NCBI GenBank assembly: GCA_963675135.1
Contig: OY776133.1
Coordinates: 44,113,494 to 44,177,493, forward strand
DNA: 64,000 nucleotides
Direction: 5' to 3'
Source of the DNA: Galeopsis tetrahit
Taxonomy: Eukaryota > Streptophyta > Magnoliopsida > Lamiales > Lamiaceae
Below, piece by piece: positions 1 to 10,550 of the stretch. How positions within the stretch are numbered: position 1 is the first letter of the stretch; every line of letters begins with the position of its first letter. Made by a program: the position numbers and the translations under genes. A model generated the notes under the pieces. The model worked only from the letters and a program-made list of their open reading frames with translations. It was not told the DNA's origin and did not search any database.

Positions 1-2
1 CT

Positions 3-1604
3 ACTATTGGTGTGAAGACTAGACGACAACTCTTTGAGTCGCAAGAACAACCTAGTCCAACTATGTTTTGCTGGTGTTGTTTCCTTTCATCTATCGAGCC
101 TACCACTGTTAAAGAGGCATTGGCTGATAGTAATTGGATCATTGCCATGCAAGACGAGTTGAACCAGTTTGTTCGAAACGACGTCTGGGAACTTGTCGAT
201 AGGCCTAAACATCATAATGTAGTTGGCACTCGATGGATTTTCAAAAACAAGAAAGATGAGAATGATGTAGTCGTTAGGAATAAGGCTAGACTGGTTGCCC
301 AAGGCTATTCACAAGCTGAAGGCATAGACTATGATGAAACGTATGCTCCTGTTGCTAGACTAGAAGTCATTCGATTGTTCCTTGCATATGCTGCTTATAT
401 GAAATTTACCGTATATCAAATGGATGTCAAAAGTGCATTTCTTAACGATATTCTTGCGGAAGAAGTGTATGTTGAACAACCCCCAGGTTTCGAAGTCAAA
501 GGTGACCAGGTGTACAGATTAAAGAAAGCCTTATACGGACTAAAGCAAACTCCAAGAGCATGGTATGATACTCTCTCTCTCTCTCTCTTTCTATTAGAAA
601 ATGGTTTTACTAAGGGCAAGGTCGATAGAACCTTGTTCAGAAGACAAGAAGGGAAAGACATTTTACTCGTCCAAATTTACGTAGATGATATCATTTTTGG
701 TTCACCTAACAAAAAGCTGAGTGAAAGTTTCTCAACACTCATGCAAAGTAAATTTGAGATGTCCATGATGGGTGAAATGAACTACTTTCTTGGTCTTCAA
801 GTAAAACAGACCCCTGAAGGGATTTTCATAAATCAAGCAAAGTATACTAGAAATCTTGTAGACAAGTATGGTATTAAGACATGCAAGTCTACTGGCGTAC
901 CTATGCTACCTACATACAGGATGGATCTAGAAGAACAAGGTAAATGTGCTGATCAAACATATTATCGTGGTCTTATTGGTTCATTACTATACTTAACTGC
1001 TAGTAGACCTGATATTACATTCTCTGTTGGCGTATGTGCTCGTTTTCAAGCTAATCCAAAAGAGAGTCATATGGAAACCACTAAACGGATATTGAAATAT
1101 TTGAAAGGAACCATCAATCGTGGTATATGGTATCCTTCAAATGATGATTTATCTCTAAGTGGCTACTCAGATTCTGATTTTGGTGGCTGTAGAATAGATA
1201 GGAAATCTACATCTGGTTGTTGTCAATTCTTAGGCACAAAACTCATTTCATGGTTTTCGAAAAAGCAAACTAGTGTGGCTACCTCTACTACCGAAGCCGA
1301 GTACATGGCTGCTGGTAGCTGCTGTAGTAAACTACTTTGGCTCACGCAACAACTTAGAGATTACAACATATATGAATCAAATGTTCCTATTTTCTGTGAT
1401 AGTAATAGTGCCATTGCCATTACACAAAATACTGTTTTGCACACACGTTGTAAGCATGTTGATGTGAAGCATCATTTCATACCTGATCATGTAGAAAAGA
1501 AGGATATTCACATGGAAAAGATTCATACTGATTTTCAAAGAGCTGATATTTTCACAAAACCATTAGCTAAGGCTCGTTTTCGTGAGTTATGCATTAGTCT
1601 ATGA
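3..1604 (+). CDS. Copia reverse transcriptase-RNase H, C-terminal part of pol (copy A, partial)
   Basis: Reverse transcriptase and RNase H that copy retroelement RNA into DNA in the virus-like particle. One frame is open from the window edge to the stop at 1,602-1,604, without stops or frameshifts. Visible motifs are the N-terminal RT stretch KEALADSNW, the palm motif QMDVKSAFLN, the catalytic YVDD (678-689), KKALYGLKQ, and the copia RNase H signatures TEAEYMAA and ADIFTKPLA near the end. A TC-repeat tract at 570-588 lengthens the protein by two residues (YDTLSLSLFLLENG) compared with copy B (YDTLSLFLLENG) without shifting frame. It is better preserved than the pol of B or C. Protease and integrase should lie to the left, outside the window. 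Confidence 0.93.
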   Translation, partial: TIGVKTRRQLFESQEQPSPTMFCWCCFLSSIEPTTVKEALADSNWIIAMQDELNQFVRNDVWELVDRPKHHNVVGTRWIFKNKKDENDVVVRNKARLVAQGYSQAEGIDYDETYAPVARLEVIRLFLAYAAYMKFTVYQMDVKSAFLNDILAEEVYVEQPPGFEVKGDQVYRLKKALYGLKQTPRAWYDTLSLSLFLLENGFTKGKVDRTLFRRQEGKDILLVQIYVDDIIFGSPNKKLSESFSTLMQSKFEMSMMGEMNYFLGLQVKQTPEGIFINQAKYTRNLVDKYGIKTCKSTGVPMLPTYRMDLEEQGKCADQTYYRGLIGSLLYLTASRPDITFSVGVCARFQANPKESHMETTKRILKYLKGTINRGIWYPSNDDLSLSGYSDSDFGGCRIDRKSTSGCCQFLGTKLISWFSKKQTSVATSTTEAEYMAAGSCCSKLLWLTQQLRDYNIYESNVPIFCDSNSAIAITQNTVLHTRCKHVDVKHHFIPDHVEKKDIHMEKIHTDFQRADIFTKPLAKARFRELCISL

Positions 1605-2510
1605 CTAATTGATCTAGACCCTACTTGCCTATAGCTATGTACTAACCAGACAGGTACATCAAAGAAATAAGGAGACAAGATCACTAGAACAGAGCACTCG
1701 TCTACTCACTCAACAGACAGGTATACAAGGCTAGACAAGATGACCAAACAACCCGATGAGGAAGCTGGTAAAGCTGAGGGTAATACTAAGGGAATAAACA
1801 TTTAAGGGGGAATCTTTGATTTCTTAAATATCCTTATGTTGACTCTTCAGTTTGTTAACAGTCATCTTGTTCGAAACCTTGACCATTGCTTTAGATTGAT
1901 ATTCATCTTAATTATTCTACTCTACTTGTACCTACGATTATACGTTGCATAAGATAAGATAGGTACATAAAGTCGTTCGTCGTTCAGAATAGACAAGCAC
2001 AGTCGAAGGGGGAACTCGTCTTGTCTTCATAAGTCTACTCGTCTGTTCTGGATAGACTCGAACAGACAAGATAAGTGTTCGTTTGATTCAAACGTGCTAA
2101 GTGTTTAATCAAGTCGAATTAAGGGTATTATAGTAATTCGATAATGTTAAAATAGGAAAACCCTAGAATTGGATTTATACACTCCCATTTTAATAAGGTG
2201 TATACATCCAGTTCGCACCCTACTCTACTACGCTAGGTCGGATGAGTACACTCCCCTGTCCTAACCAATAGAAGTGGCGGATTCCAAATTTTACAATATC
2301 AAATCACATAATATTCTCGATTCCGTAACCGAATACCAAAACCCCCAACCGTTGGATCATTTGCTTCAATTTTAGCCGTTGATGTGTAAAATCAGTTCTA
2401 ACAAAACCCAACACTTACACACTACTTGCCCCACGTTTTTCTTAACTTCCCTACTCTAGCTTTCAAACTCTTGCGAATTTCACTCCTTTGTTCTTAATCA
2501 AACTATCACT
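1605..2510 (+). other. Spacer between pol and extra ORF of copy A, with two internal polypurine tracts
   Basis: No credible ORF. The stretch holds AAGGGGGAA at 1,804-1,812 and again at 2,006-2,014. The surrounding words CATTTAAGGGGGAAT, TGATTTCTTAAATATCC and CCGATGAGGAAGCTGG are also present at 14,730-14,820 of copy B, although the rest of the spacers has diverged. This suggests conserved non-coding function, for example extra plus-strand priming sites. The end of the spacer would be the leader of the extra ORF. Confidence 0.65.
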
Positions 2511-5500
2511 ATGTCGATCATCTCACTCTTTGATGTAAGGACTAACATGCAGGCCAGGTTTGACCTTGGCAAATTCATCGCCGAAAGTAAGGTACATGTT
2601 GAGCCCTCTATGTTCTTCAAAGGGTTACACACTGAAGGCAACCAAGAGATTCTGACGAAATGCATAAGATGTGGGTTAAAACCCTATTTGGAGGCCTTTC
2701 CGGAAGTTGTGTTGGAGCAAGAGGTGTTGGAATTCTATGCCAACGCCACCAGACGAGGAGACATAATTGAATCGTTTATTGGAGCAAGTCGAGTGGAAAT
2801 CACTCGTGAAGCTGTGTTTGACGTTTTGAAGCTGCCCATCGGATCGATTGATGTGGAGAACTATGCGATTGGCCAAGAGCTGAGGTATTTAAGCATTTTC
2901 TGTGGCAAGAAAATTGATTGAATCGAGATGGCAAAATTCCAGCAGTTAGGAAGAAGGAGTTGCTGGAGAAATATAGAACCCTCCTGGACATAGCTAGTAA
3001 GATGTTGCTATGTTCCACTGGTTCCTATGACTCAGTCACCTTGCAGAAGGCAAGAGTGATGGCTGCCATCTATGATGGAATAACTGAAGGAAATTGGTTC
3101 AAGTTGCTTGCTGATAGAATTATGTACTTTGAGAGAAGTGTTAGAGTCGACACCGACACGGCTAATTGGGTGGCATCAAACGTGGTTGGCTTTGGAAATA
3201 AACTGTCTATACTTCTACCCATTTTGATGCCAACGAGGACGGAATGGAGCAAAGGAAAGCCATTTCATCCCTTGAAATTCTATTTGAAGAAAGAAGCTTT
3301 GAGGAAGCAAGTGGCTGCTAGACCGTCTGCCCCAAGGCAAGTTCAGATTAATCCTATGGATGCGATGCCATATGCTGCCTCGTCTAGTTCTTCAGAAGAC
3401 GAGTCAAAAGATGAAGAATCAGAAGATGTTGCACAAGGTGAATCTAGTACAGATGACTCAGAGGAGACTCAATCCGTTGATGAGTCCGAGAAGGTTGAGG
3501 AGCCAAGTGCATATATTGCTGAAGCGTATCGTCTTGTAAGAGTGTCTAGTCCTACACAAGACGAGTCGACTCCTCAGGTTGGTGATTCTTCTCAATCTAT
3601 TTCAATTCCTCTCTCTCTCCCTCCAGTCCGAACCAAGGCAAGATCACATCGATCTCGTCCTAGACCTGCACCCTCATCTTCACAAGTGCTGGCAGCATAT
3701 CCGCTGAGAGCCAGCATTCCCCAAAACACTCCTATAATTGATACAACTGATACTCCTACAGTTGTCGAACCTAACCTAGCCACATCTCAGCCCCTAGAAA
3801 CCACAGACCAAACTCTCTCCTTACCCTCAACAGAATATGTTGAACCTCTTAACCCATCTACTTCAGAGAAGACTCCAGTTGCCACTGCAACAACTGAGAC
3901 AGGGACCCCACCTGCTCAGACCCCTTCTGAAGTTAGATTCGAAACCCTGGTTTATTATCCGATGAGTTTAAGGGAGAAGAGGGTTCGTTCGAAGATGTGC
4001 AACAACTTGAAGAAATAGCTCTCATCTATCGAGATAGACTACTCGTCAGAGCAGTTTGAGAAGCTTCTTAGGATATGGACCTGGGTTGCATTGAAGAAGT
4101 CCCCAACAGACGACCTTTTCGAAGTCATCTTGGGAATGGGTGGTATCTCCAATTTCATGGATTGGGAGATGGAGCAGAAAGAGAACAGTGGTGTTCAAGA
4201 CCACTCTGAGTTATTCCCTCGTCGAGCCTTAACTGATCTCGTGAAGAGAATGTTAAGCATTCCAGATGGTATTTTGAGTGAAGAATTCTCGTTTGATGTT
4301 GGCACTCAAACTGATCTACTGGAAGAAGAGTCGACAGTAGAGCTTGTTGATGCTGCTATTCAGACCTCAGAACCTATGTTGGAGTTAGAAGGTGCCCCTG
4401 ACCATCGTGAAGAAGAGGCTGAAAGTGCTGAAGAAGTCGACTTGATAGAGCTTGGAGAAGAAGATGATGAGTTTGTTGAAGCCATCATGTTTGATGAAGA
4501 TGGGCTGATTAAGAAAGTTCAAGAAGAAGTTATTTCTGAAACTCAGTCTTCTACTCAAGTGTTTCTAGAAGGCTATCTAGAAGAGCTGAAGACGGACTTG
4601 AAGGTTGTTGTCCAGTCTGCTGTAGATGAGTTCTTGAATTCAAAGCTGAAAGACATCCTAGTTGAACAAAATCAGTCGCTTGTTGACAGCTCAAGAGAGG
4701 TGATGATTGGTGAAGTCAACAAGATGGACTCATCTTTCCGAGAAGAGATGTATGCTGAAATTGAGAATTTCTTGAAGAAGCAAGTTGATTTCTCTGAGAA
4801 GAGATCTATTACTTTTGCTAGATCTTTAGCTGAAGAGTCAAGCAAGATGGAGAGACTCTACAGAGTAAAGATAGAGATTGCTGATGAGCAGAGACGAGAA
4901 GCACAAGATCAGTTGGTGCGTTCTCGAGCTGTTCTAACCGAGCTGACAGAGCAGAACAGACTCCTTAGGCAAACAGCTACGTATTTCAAAGATGAACTTG
5001 TGTCTAGTTCAAGGAAGCTGGAGTTAGCTACAGATCGTCTTGACAAGATAAGTCACGACAAGACGCATTAGAAGCAGATAGAGCTAGCTGCTGAAGCTAT
5101 GAAGGAAGCTGTTAAGGAAGAGATGACTCGCTTTACTTCTCTTTTCACTCTCAAGGCGTCTGATGAAGCCAAAAAGGGGGAAGAGACGAGTAGAGTTGAG
5201 AAAGTTGCTGATGTTGAAAAAGATAAGTCTAGTGCTGAACCTGAAATGAAGGCTGCTGCCACTGCGATAGAAGAGCTAAGAAGGCCTAAGAGAGGCAAGT
5301 TGGTTAAGACTGCTGATCTTGAGCAGGCTAGAGCAGATGAGCAGAAGAGATTGGAGAAGGGCAAAGGTGTTGCGTCTCCAGAAGTTGAGGTTCAGACAAA
5401 AAGAAAGACTAAGAGGAAGTTAGCTATGGAAGAAGCTAAAGAACCTACTGCGATTGTGAAGAAGCAGAAGGTGATTGATCCTAATGATGAAAGTCACTAT

Positions 5501-5989
5501 GCAAGCCAGAAAAAGATTGGTAAGCATATTGAAAGGCTGCAAAAGTTGAAGGCAGATGAAGATCAAATGGAAAATGCGTACATTGATTACTTTATTGACA
5601 AAGAGCATCGTCAAGATTGGATGAAAGTGAAGAGGCAATGGGAGCTTGATCACTGGATTATTAGAAAATTTGGTGATGTTGAGAGCTCGGATGAACTTTA
5701 CTCAATCTTTGATAAGTTCATGGAAGGCCAGAACAAGATGCTTTGGAATTTGATCATGAGGATTTCTGCTGCTGCAAATTATAATATTCTAGTGTCGATC
5801 TTTCCGAAATGGAAGACTCCTATGACTAGCTCAGGTAAAAGAGTTGATCTTAATCAAATTAAGAAGTATGAAGAAGAGCTGCTAGACAGGGAGAAGATTG
5901 AAGATGAAGAGCATATAAGAGTGATACACAAGAGACTCCTAGATGCATTCTGTGTACCTAATCCAGAAGGAGGTACTCTCTCAGATTAG
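2511..5989 (+). pseudogene. Extra (post-pol) ORF of copy A, broken
   Basis: About 1,160 codons if read through. ATG at 2,511. A frameshift near 2,920 separates 2,511-2,921 from 2,918-4,018, and in-frame stops at 4,016-4,018 and 5,069-5,071 split the rest. The N-terminal part (NQEILTKCIRCGLKPYLEAF, then SRVEITREAVFDVLKLP) resembles the plant 'putative transposon protein' domain of the Transposase_32 type. Then follow a Ser/Pro/acidic low-complexity stretch, a long acidic coiled-coil region, a Lys/Glu-rich basic region, and a C-terminal domain (about 5,560-5,980: QDWMKVKRQWELDHWIIRKF) shared with copy B. I see no signal peptide or membrane segment, so the traditional name 'envelope-like' has no support here. 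Function unknown. Confidence 0.8.
5171..5185 (+). promoter_or_regulatory. Polypurine tract inside the extra ORF (copy A)
   Basis: AAAAAGGGGGAAGAG lies inside the coding region in the codon context GAAGCC-AAAAAGGGGGAAGAG, encoding AKKGEE. The same string occurs at 18,149-18,163 of copy B, and a close version (CCAAAAAGGGGGAAA, minus strand) near 48,091-48,105. It nearly repeats the 3' polypurine tract, so it could act as a central priming site; that role is inferred. Confidence 0.5.
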
Positions 5990-6154
5990 TTGTTTTTGCT
6001 CTGGTACTTAGTATTTGATTTTTGATAAGTATGTGTAATATCTACTGTTCTTATTTGAATGAATGAAAAAATAAGTACTATTTGATGTTAAAAGCAAGAT
6101 AACTACTTAACTAGTCTACTATTGAGAAAAGATTCAAGTAGTTTTGGCTTCATC

Positions 6155-6168
6155 AAAAAGGGGGAAAT
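6155..6168 (+). promoter_or_regulatory. 3' polypurine tract of copy A
   Basis: AAAAAGGGGGAAAT directly precedes the LTR start TGTTGGGATATG. This is the expected plus-strand primer site. Copy B has the identical tract at 19,258-19,271, with the same flank GGCTTCATC. Confidence 0.9.
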
Positions 6169-7403
6169 TGTTGGGATATGAATCCTAGAACAAGTACTAA
6201 ATGATGATAAAAGATAAAGATGAAGTTTTGATAAGCCAAAAGTAGTTTGAATATTTTCTAAGTGTTGACTGATCTAGTCTAGTTAAGAGAAGTCATCTTG
6301 TATAGACCAGTAGAGTTCACATAAGATAAAGTGTTGTCAAGTTTAATTTTCTAAAGAAAAGACAAGTACGATTTATAAGTACTATTTATATTAATTGTTT
6401 AGGTTGTTATGGAGCTATATTAAACATTGTATAGAAGCTCATGTTTTTCATATGTAAATATTCATTGTATAGATTCTAAGTTGACTAAGCTGTGTTATAA
6501 AGCTTAAAGTAATGTAATAGTCTTGTTAGGAATAGAATAGTCTACTACTGAAAAGACTACGCGAGACCAGACAAGAAGAGAAGATATCTACACAAGACAA
6601 GTGCGCATAGAAGACAAGACAAGTCAACATGAAGTTAGTTACTCAAGCGCGTTGGAAGATAAGGATTAAAGAGTTAGTTAGAAATAACTAATTAACAATA
6701 AACGCGTGGAAGGATAAATTAGTTTTCAAGAAGAGTTGGTTACAACTGACAAAGTTCTTGAAGTTGAAGTCTATAAATACTCCAAGGTGTTTATTAATTG
6801 AAGACTACTGAAAATCTACTTACTGAAGTATTATTGAAGCATTAGAAGAAAACACTCTCAGAGTTTGAAGTTCAGAAAGCAAGTCCGGAAGACAAGTGAA
6901 GGAAGAAGAAGACTGCTACTGAATAAGTTTTACGTTTTAGTTTACTGTTCAAGTTGCTAGATACTTGTAAATCTCTAGTAAGATCGAAGATATACTTGGT
7001 AGTATATTCGAGAAGATCTAAGTCTTGTTTCTTGGGACTTAAAAATTACAAGAACACACATATTACTCCATTGGACGAGTTAATAGAAACTTCACAACTG
7101 GGTTTGTGAGAGTGGACGTAGACAAGTTGTCGAACCACTATAAAATCGTTGTGTGTTGTTTACTTTACTGTTTTGTTTGTGTTTGATTGTTTTACATACA
7201 TATCTGAACAAGACTAGTTGAGTATACATAGAACAGAGTTCTCGAATAAGAAGTTGAGTATAAACTACTTGGGCTCATTGATTAATTTCGTTATTCCGCA
7301 TATTGTACTTTGATATATCGAAAGAATTTTGAAAAGTCTATTCACCCCCCTCTAGACATTTTCACTAGCTTACTCGATATTAACTCAACTTTGGGGACCT
7401 ACA
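6169..7403 (+). repeat. 3' LTR of copy A (1,235 bp)
   Basis: Begins TGTTGGGATATG after the polypurine tract and ends GGGGACCTACA, so it has TG...CA termini. A TATA box (CTATAAATAC, 6,771-6,780) marks the promoter. The terminal part, with TTCACCCCCCTCTAGAC and TTAACTCAACTTTGGG, aligns with the LTR ends of copy B at 7,829 and 20,643. The 5' LTR of copy A is not in the window, so age cannot be estimated from LTR divergence. Confidence 0.9.
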
Positions 7404-7829
7404 AAGTGTGCTAGTTACTTGTGAAATTACTAGTAGATCGAAGATATATCTAGAGATATAATCGAAAAGATCACAGTCTTAATCTTGGGACTTTAAGCCA
7501 CAAGAAACTCAAGAAGGAAGAGTTAATAAAATATCACGACTGGAGTTGTGAGAGTGGATGTAGACATTTGTCGAACCACTATAAATCTTGTGTGTTGATT
7601 TGCTTACTGTTTGATATTTGTTTAACATACATATTCAAGATCTAAATCTAAGTTGAGTATAAAACTGAAACTGGAAGTACTGATCTGACCCAGTAAGAAC
7701 AGTACTGTTTAGAACACATTTCCGCATTAAAACTCTGATATTTTGAAAGATTTTGAAAAGTATATTCATCCCCCCCCCCTCTAGACTTTTCCTAGCTTAC
7801 TCAATCTTAACTCAACTTTGGGACCAACA
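7404..7829 (+). repeat. 3' portion of the 5' LTR of copy B
   Basis: It starts abruptly with AAGTGTGCTAG after the CA end of copy A and ends CCAACA before the PBS. It aligns base for base with 20,220-20,643, apart from about eight substitutions and an expanded C-tract around 7,770-7,781. The missing LTR part is explained by the copy A insertion rather than by deletion. Confidence 0.88.
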
Positions 7830-7831
7830 AG

Positions 7832-7843
7832 TGGTATCAGAGC
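7832..7843 (+). promoter_or_regulatory. Primer binding site (initiator tRNA-Met) of copy B
   Basis: TGGTATCAGAGC is complementary to the 3' end of plant initiator methionyl tRNA, the standard copia minus-strand primer. It follows the LTR end CA after two bases. Confidence 0.92.
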
Positions 7844-7989
7844 AGTAGTTCTTTGGACTGCTGTTTCTTGATAACCTTGTAGACTTTGAGGGAAGTCTGT
7901 TTGATTCTTGTCACTGATACTTGATCTTTATCAAACTTGTCTATCTGAATCTACTTGCTATACTACTGATCTTATCTGTCTGATCAATC

Positions 7990-10527
7990 ATGGATGAAAC
8001 TAACGTGAACAAACTTCCTAAGTTTAAAGTTGCAGACTATAACTACTGGAAACTGAGGATGGAGGCCATCTTCAGCTCAACTCATGATCTAATGATTTCT
8101 GTGGTTAAAGAAGGTCCAATCACTACCACGGTGCCCAATACTGCCACACTGGATAAATCAAAAGTTGTTGGTGTTCTTGTTCCTAAACCCAGGTTAGAAT
8201 TAACTTCGGAAGAAATGAAACAGAACAACTTGGACAGTTTGGCTAAGAACTATATTTTACATACCCTTCCCAATGAGTATCTTGGGAAAGTATTAAAATG
8301 TTAGACTGCCAAAGAAATGTGGGACCGACTAGCTATCCTTTGTGAAGGGACATTCCTAATAAAGGAAAGCAAGTTATCCATTGCTGTTCAGCGGCTCGAA
8401 TCATTTAAAATGAAGGCTGGTGAAACAATCGACCAGTTAGATACTCGCTTTACAAGAATTATGAATGACTTGGATGTGTTAGGAAAGACATATACCAATA
8501 GAGAAATTAATCTGCGTATACTTAAGTCTCTAGATGACAGGTGGAAGATGGTCAAGATGATCATCAAAACTACACAGGATATAGATACCTGAACTGCTGA
8601 AACCACCTTCCAGACACTTAAGGCACATGAGTTTGAATTGGATGAAGAAGATCCAATAGTGAGCAGTGATAGGGAGAAGGAAATCTCCAAGAGTATTGCT
8701 TTTAAGGCATCTACCTCTAAGAAGTCTAGACCATTTATGTCTAAGCCCTCAAGCATAAAAGATGAACTAGATAGTACTGATCTTACTCTTATGGATCAGT
8801 TGAACTTAATGATAAAGAGGTTTGATAAACTTAACAAGCGTTATGGTAGATATAAGAGATTTTATAAGGAAACACAGGGCTCTAGTAACAGGGACTCTTC
8901 TAGGACCAAAAGGGATCACAAATCTTCTGAAAGGAGAGATGCGATCTCTAATGAGAAAAGAAGAGATAGGAACTCTGCTGATAGGAAGGATAAGAACTCT
9001 ACTGATAGAAAGGATAGGAATCGATATCGTTCTCCTAATAAACGTTCTACTAATGAACCTCTGTGCTATAACTGTGAAAAGCCAGGTCATTACATCCATA
9101 AATGTCCTGATCTGAGTGCTGAAGACAGAGAAGAAAGGAAAGCAAGGAGAGAGCGCAGATTTGCCAAGGGTAAGAAGGCTATGGTGGCTTAAAATGAGTC
9201 TGATACGGATTCAGATGAGTTGCCATCGTCTTCATCTGAGTACCCCTCTAGCAGTGAGAAAGAAGTCTTCATTGCAGATGATGGACTGTTCATGATGGCT
9301 AAAATCGAACAAAAGGTATCATCTGTCACTTCTTTTCTATCTTGCGACGATTCTGACTCTGATTCTGATACTCATGACACTGCTGATAGTAGTGTAGGGA
9401 GTAGTCTTCACGATTCCGATGGAATGACTGAAGAAGACCTCCTACAAGCTAATAAAGCATTCATGGAAATCAGTGATGAGAATATTTCTTTAAAACAATA
9501 AATCATTAGTCTTCGAGAAGCTCAATTGAAAGTGGATCCTAATATAACTGTCCTAAATGCACGACTATCAGAAGAGTTGTCCCAACTCAAAGAAAAGTAT
9601 GCATCTATTGACAAGCTATATCAGGATATGCTTCATACACAAGCCAAAGAGACCAATGAGTTCAATGATTTAAAGATTAAATGTGAAAAACTTGAAGAGC
9701 GCAATAGATTCTTAGAATCTGAAGTACTGAGCTTAGATCTGAAGCTATCTGATATGGTTAATTCTTCTAAGATTAATCAAACATTATCAGACAGATATAG
9801 AGCTCCAAATGATAAAAGTGGAATAGGTGCTGATTTGCCTAGTTCCTCTACTTCAGGCATTAAGAACACTAATAGAGTTAGTTCAAGTTCTTTGCAATTA
9901 GATAAAAGAAAAGAACCTATGACTTATGATAATGATCTGAAATCCAAAGTACAGTCTAAATACATTCCTCCCACTACCAAGAATGGTAAAAAGAAGAATG
10001 CATCTAGACCAGTACAGTCAAGACCATACCAGCAAAGTTTTACTCCTCTGACCAGAGCAGAACTGTCCTGGAATCAGAAGAGGCAAACTCAGCACAGTAG
10101 GTCAAGGCAAGCACAGGCAAGTTGGAAACAGCCTAGACCTCCTTTCATAAGACAGTCTCAGCTATACTCAACTAAACCTAGGAAATTCGTGCCTCATTAT
10201 CATAACAAACCTGTTCTTTATCCTCCACCTTTATCTTATGACATTACTGGAGAGGAAAGACCAAAACGCATCTATAAGCCGTATGGTCCACAGGCTTTTA
10301 GGCCCTATTCAAACTATTACAGACATACTGATCTTACTGAAAAAGGGATAGAACCAAGGAAAGTCTATCTCAGAAAAATAGATCCTAAGTCTGCTGATAC
10401 TTTGGATAAGGTCAACAAAGTTCTGTTCTGTGATAAGTATGGTAGAAAACTGAAGAGGTCTCAATTATTCAAATCTTCAATGTTTATTTGGGTGCCTCTT
10501 ACCACTAACCCCCAAGAACCCCAATAA
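7990..10527 (+). pseudogene. gag of copy B (capsid/nucleocapsid), broken
   Basis: ATG at 7,990 starts MDETNVNKLPKFKVADYNYW, a copia gag opening. One frame runs to the stop at 10,525-10,527, with internal stops near 8,303, 8,592, 9,190 and 9,500. The gag core (UBN2-like: GETIDQLDTRFTRIMNDL and RILKSLDDRWKMVKMI) lies at 8,400-8,570. A CCHC zinc knuckle CYNCEKPGHYIHKC (CX2CX4HX4C) lies near 9,063-9,105. After an acidic Ser-rich patch and a coiled coil (9,530-9,760), a basic Pro/Gln/Arg-rich tail of about 250 residues follows. The gag is therefore unusually long, about 845 codons. The stops make it non-functional as read. Confidence 0.88.
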
Positions 10528-10550
10528 AGAAAGGGTACCTAAATTATTAA

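Larger units (their letters stand above)
1..7403 (+). mobile_element. Copy A: Sirevirus-like Ty1/copia retrotransposon, 5' part outside the window
   Basis: The window opens inside pol. In order come RT-RNase H (to 1,604), a non-coding spacer, a large extra ORF (2,511-5,989), a polypurine tract and a 3' LTR (6,169-7,403). A copia pol followed by an extra ORF is typical of the Sirevirus/Maximus lineage (family knowledge). The sequence right after the LTR continues as the interior of copy B's LTR, so copy A is a nested insertion into copy B. The predicted 5-bp target duplication is AAGTG (7,404-7,408), with its partner left of the window. Confidence 0.9.

Noticed and set aside
2511..5989. Retroviral envelope gene
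   Set aside because: The position fits the 'env-like' label, but there is no signal peptide, membrane anchor or cleavage site; coiled coils and disordered stretches dominate.
7404..7829. Copy B's 5' LTR as a truncated LTR
   Set aside because: It starts exactly at the end of copy A's LTR, so a nested insertion explains the missing part without deletion.
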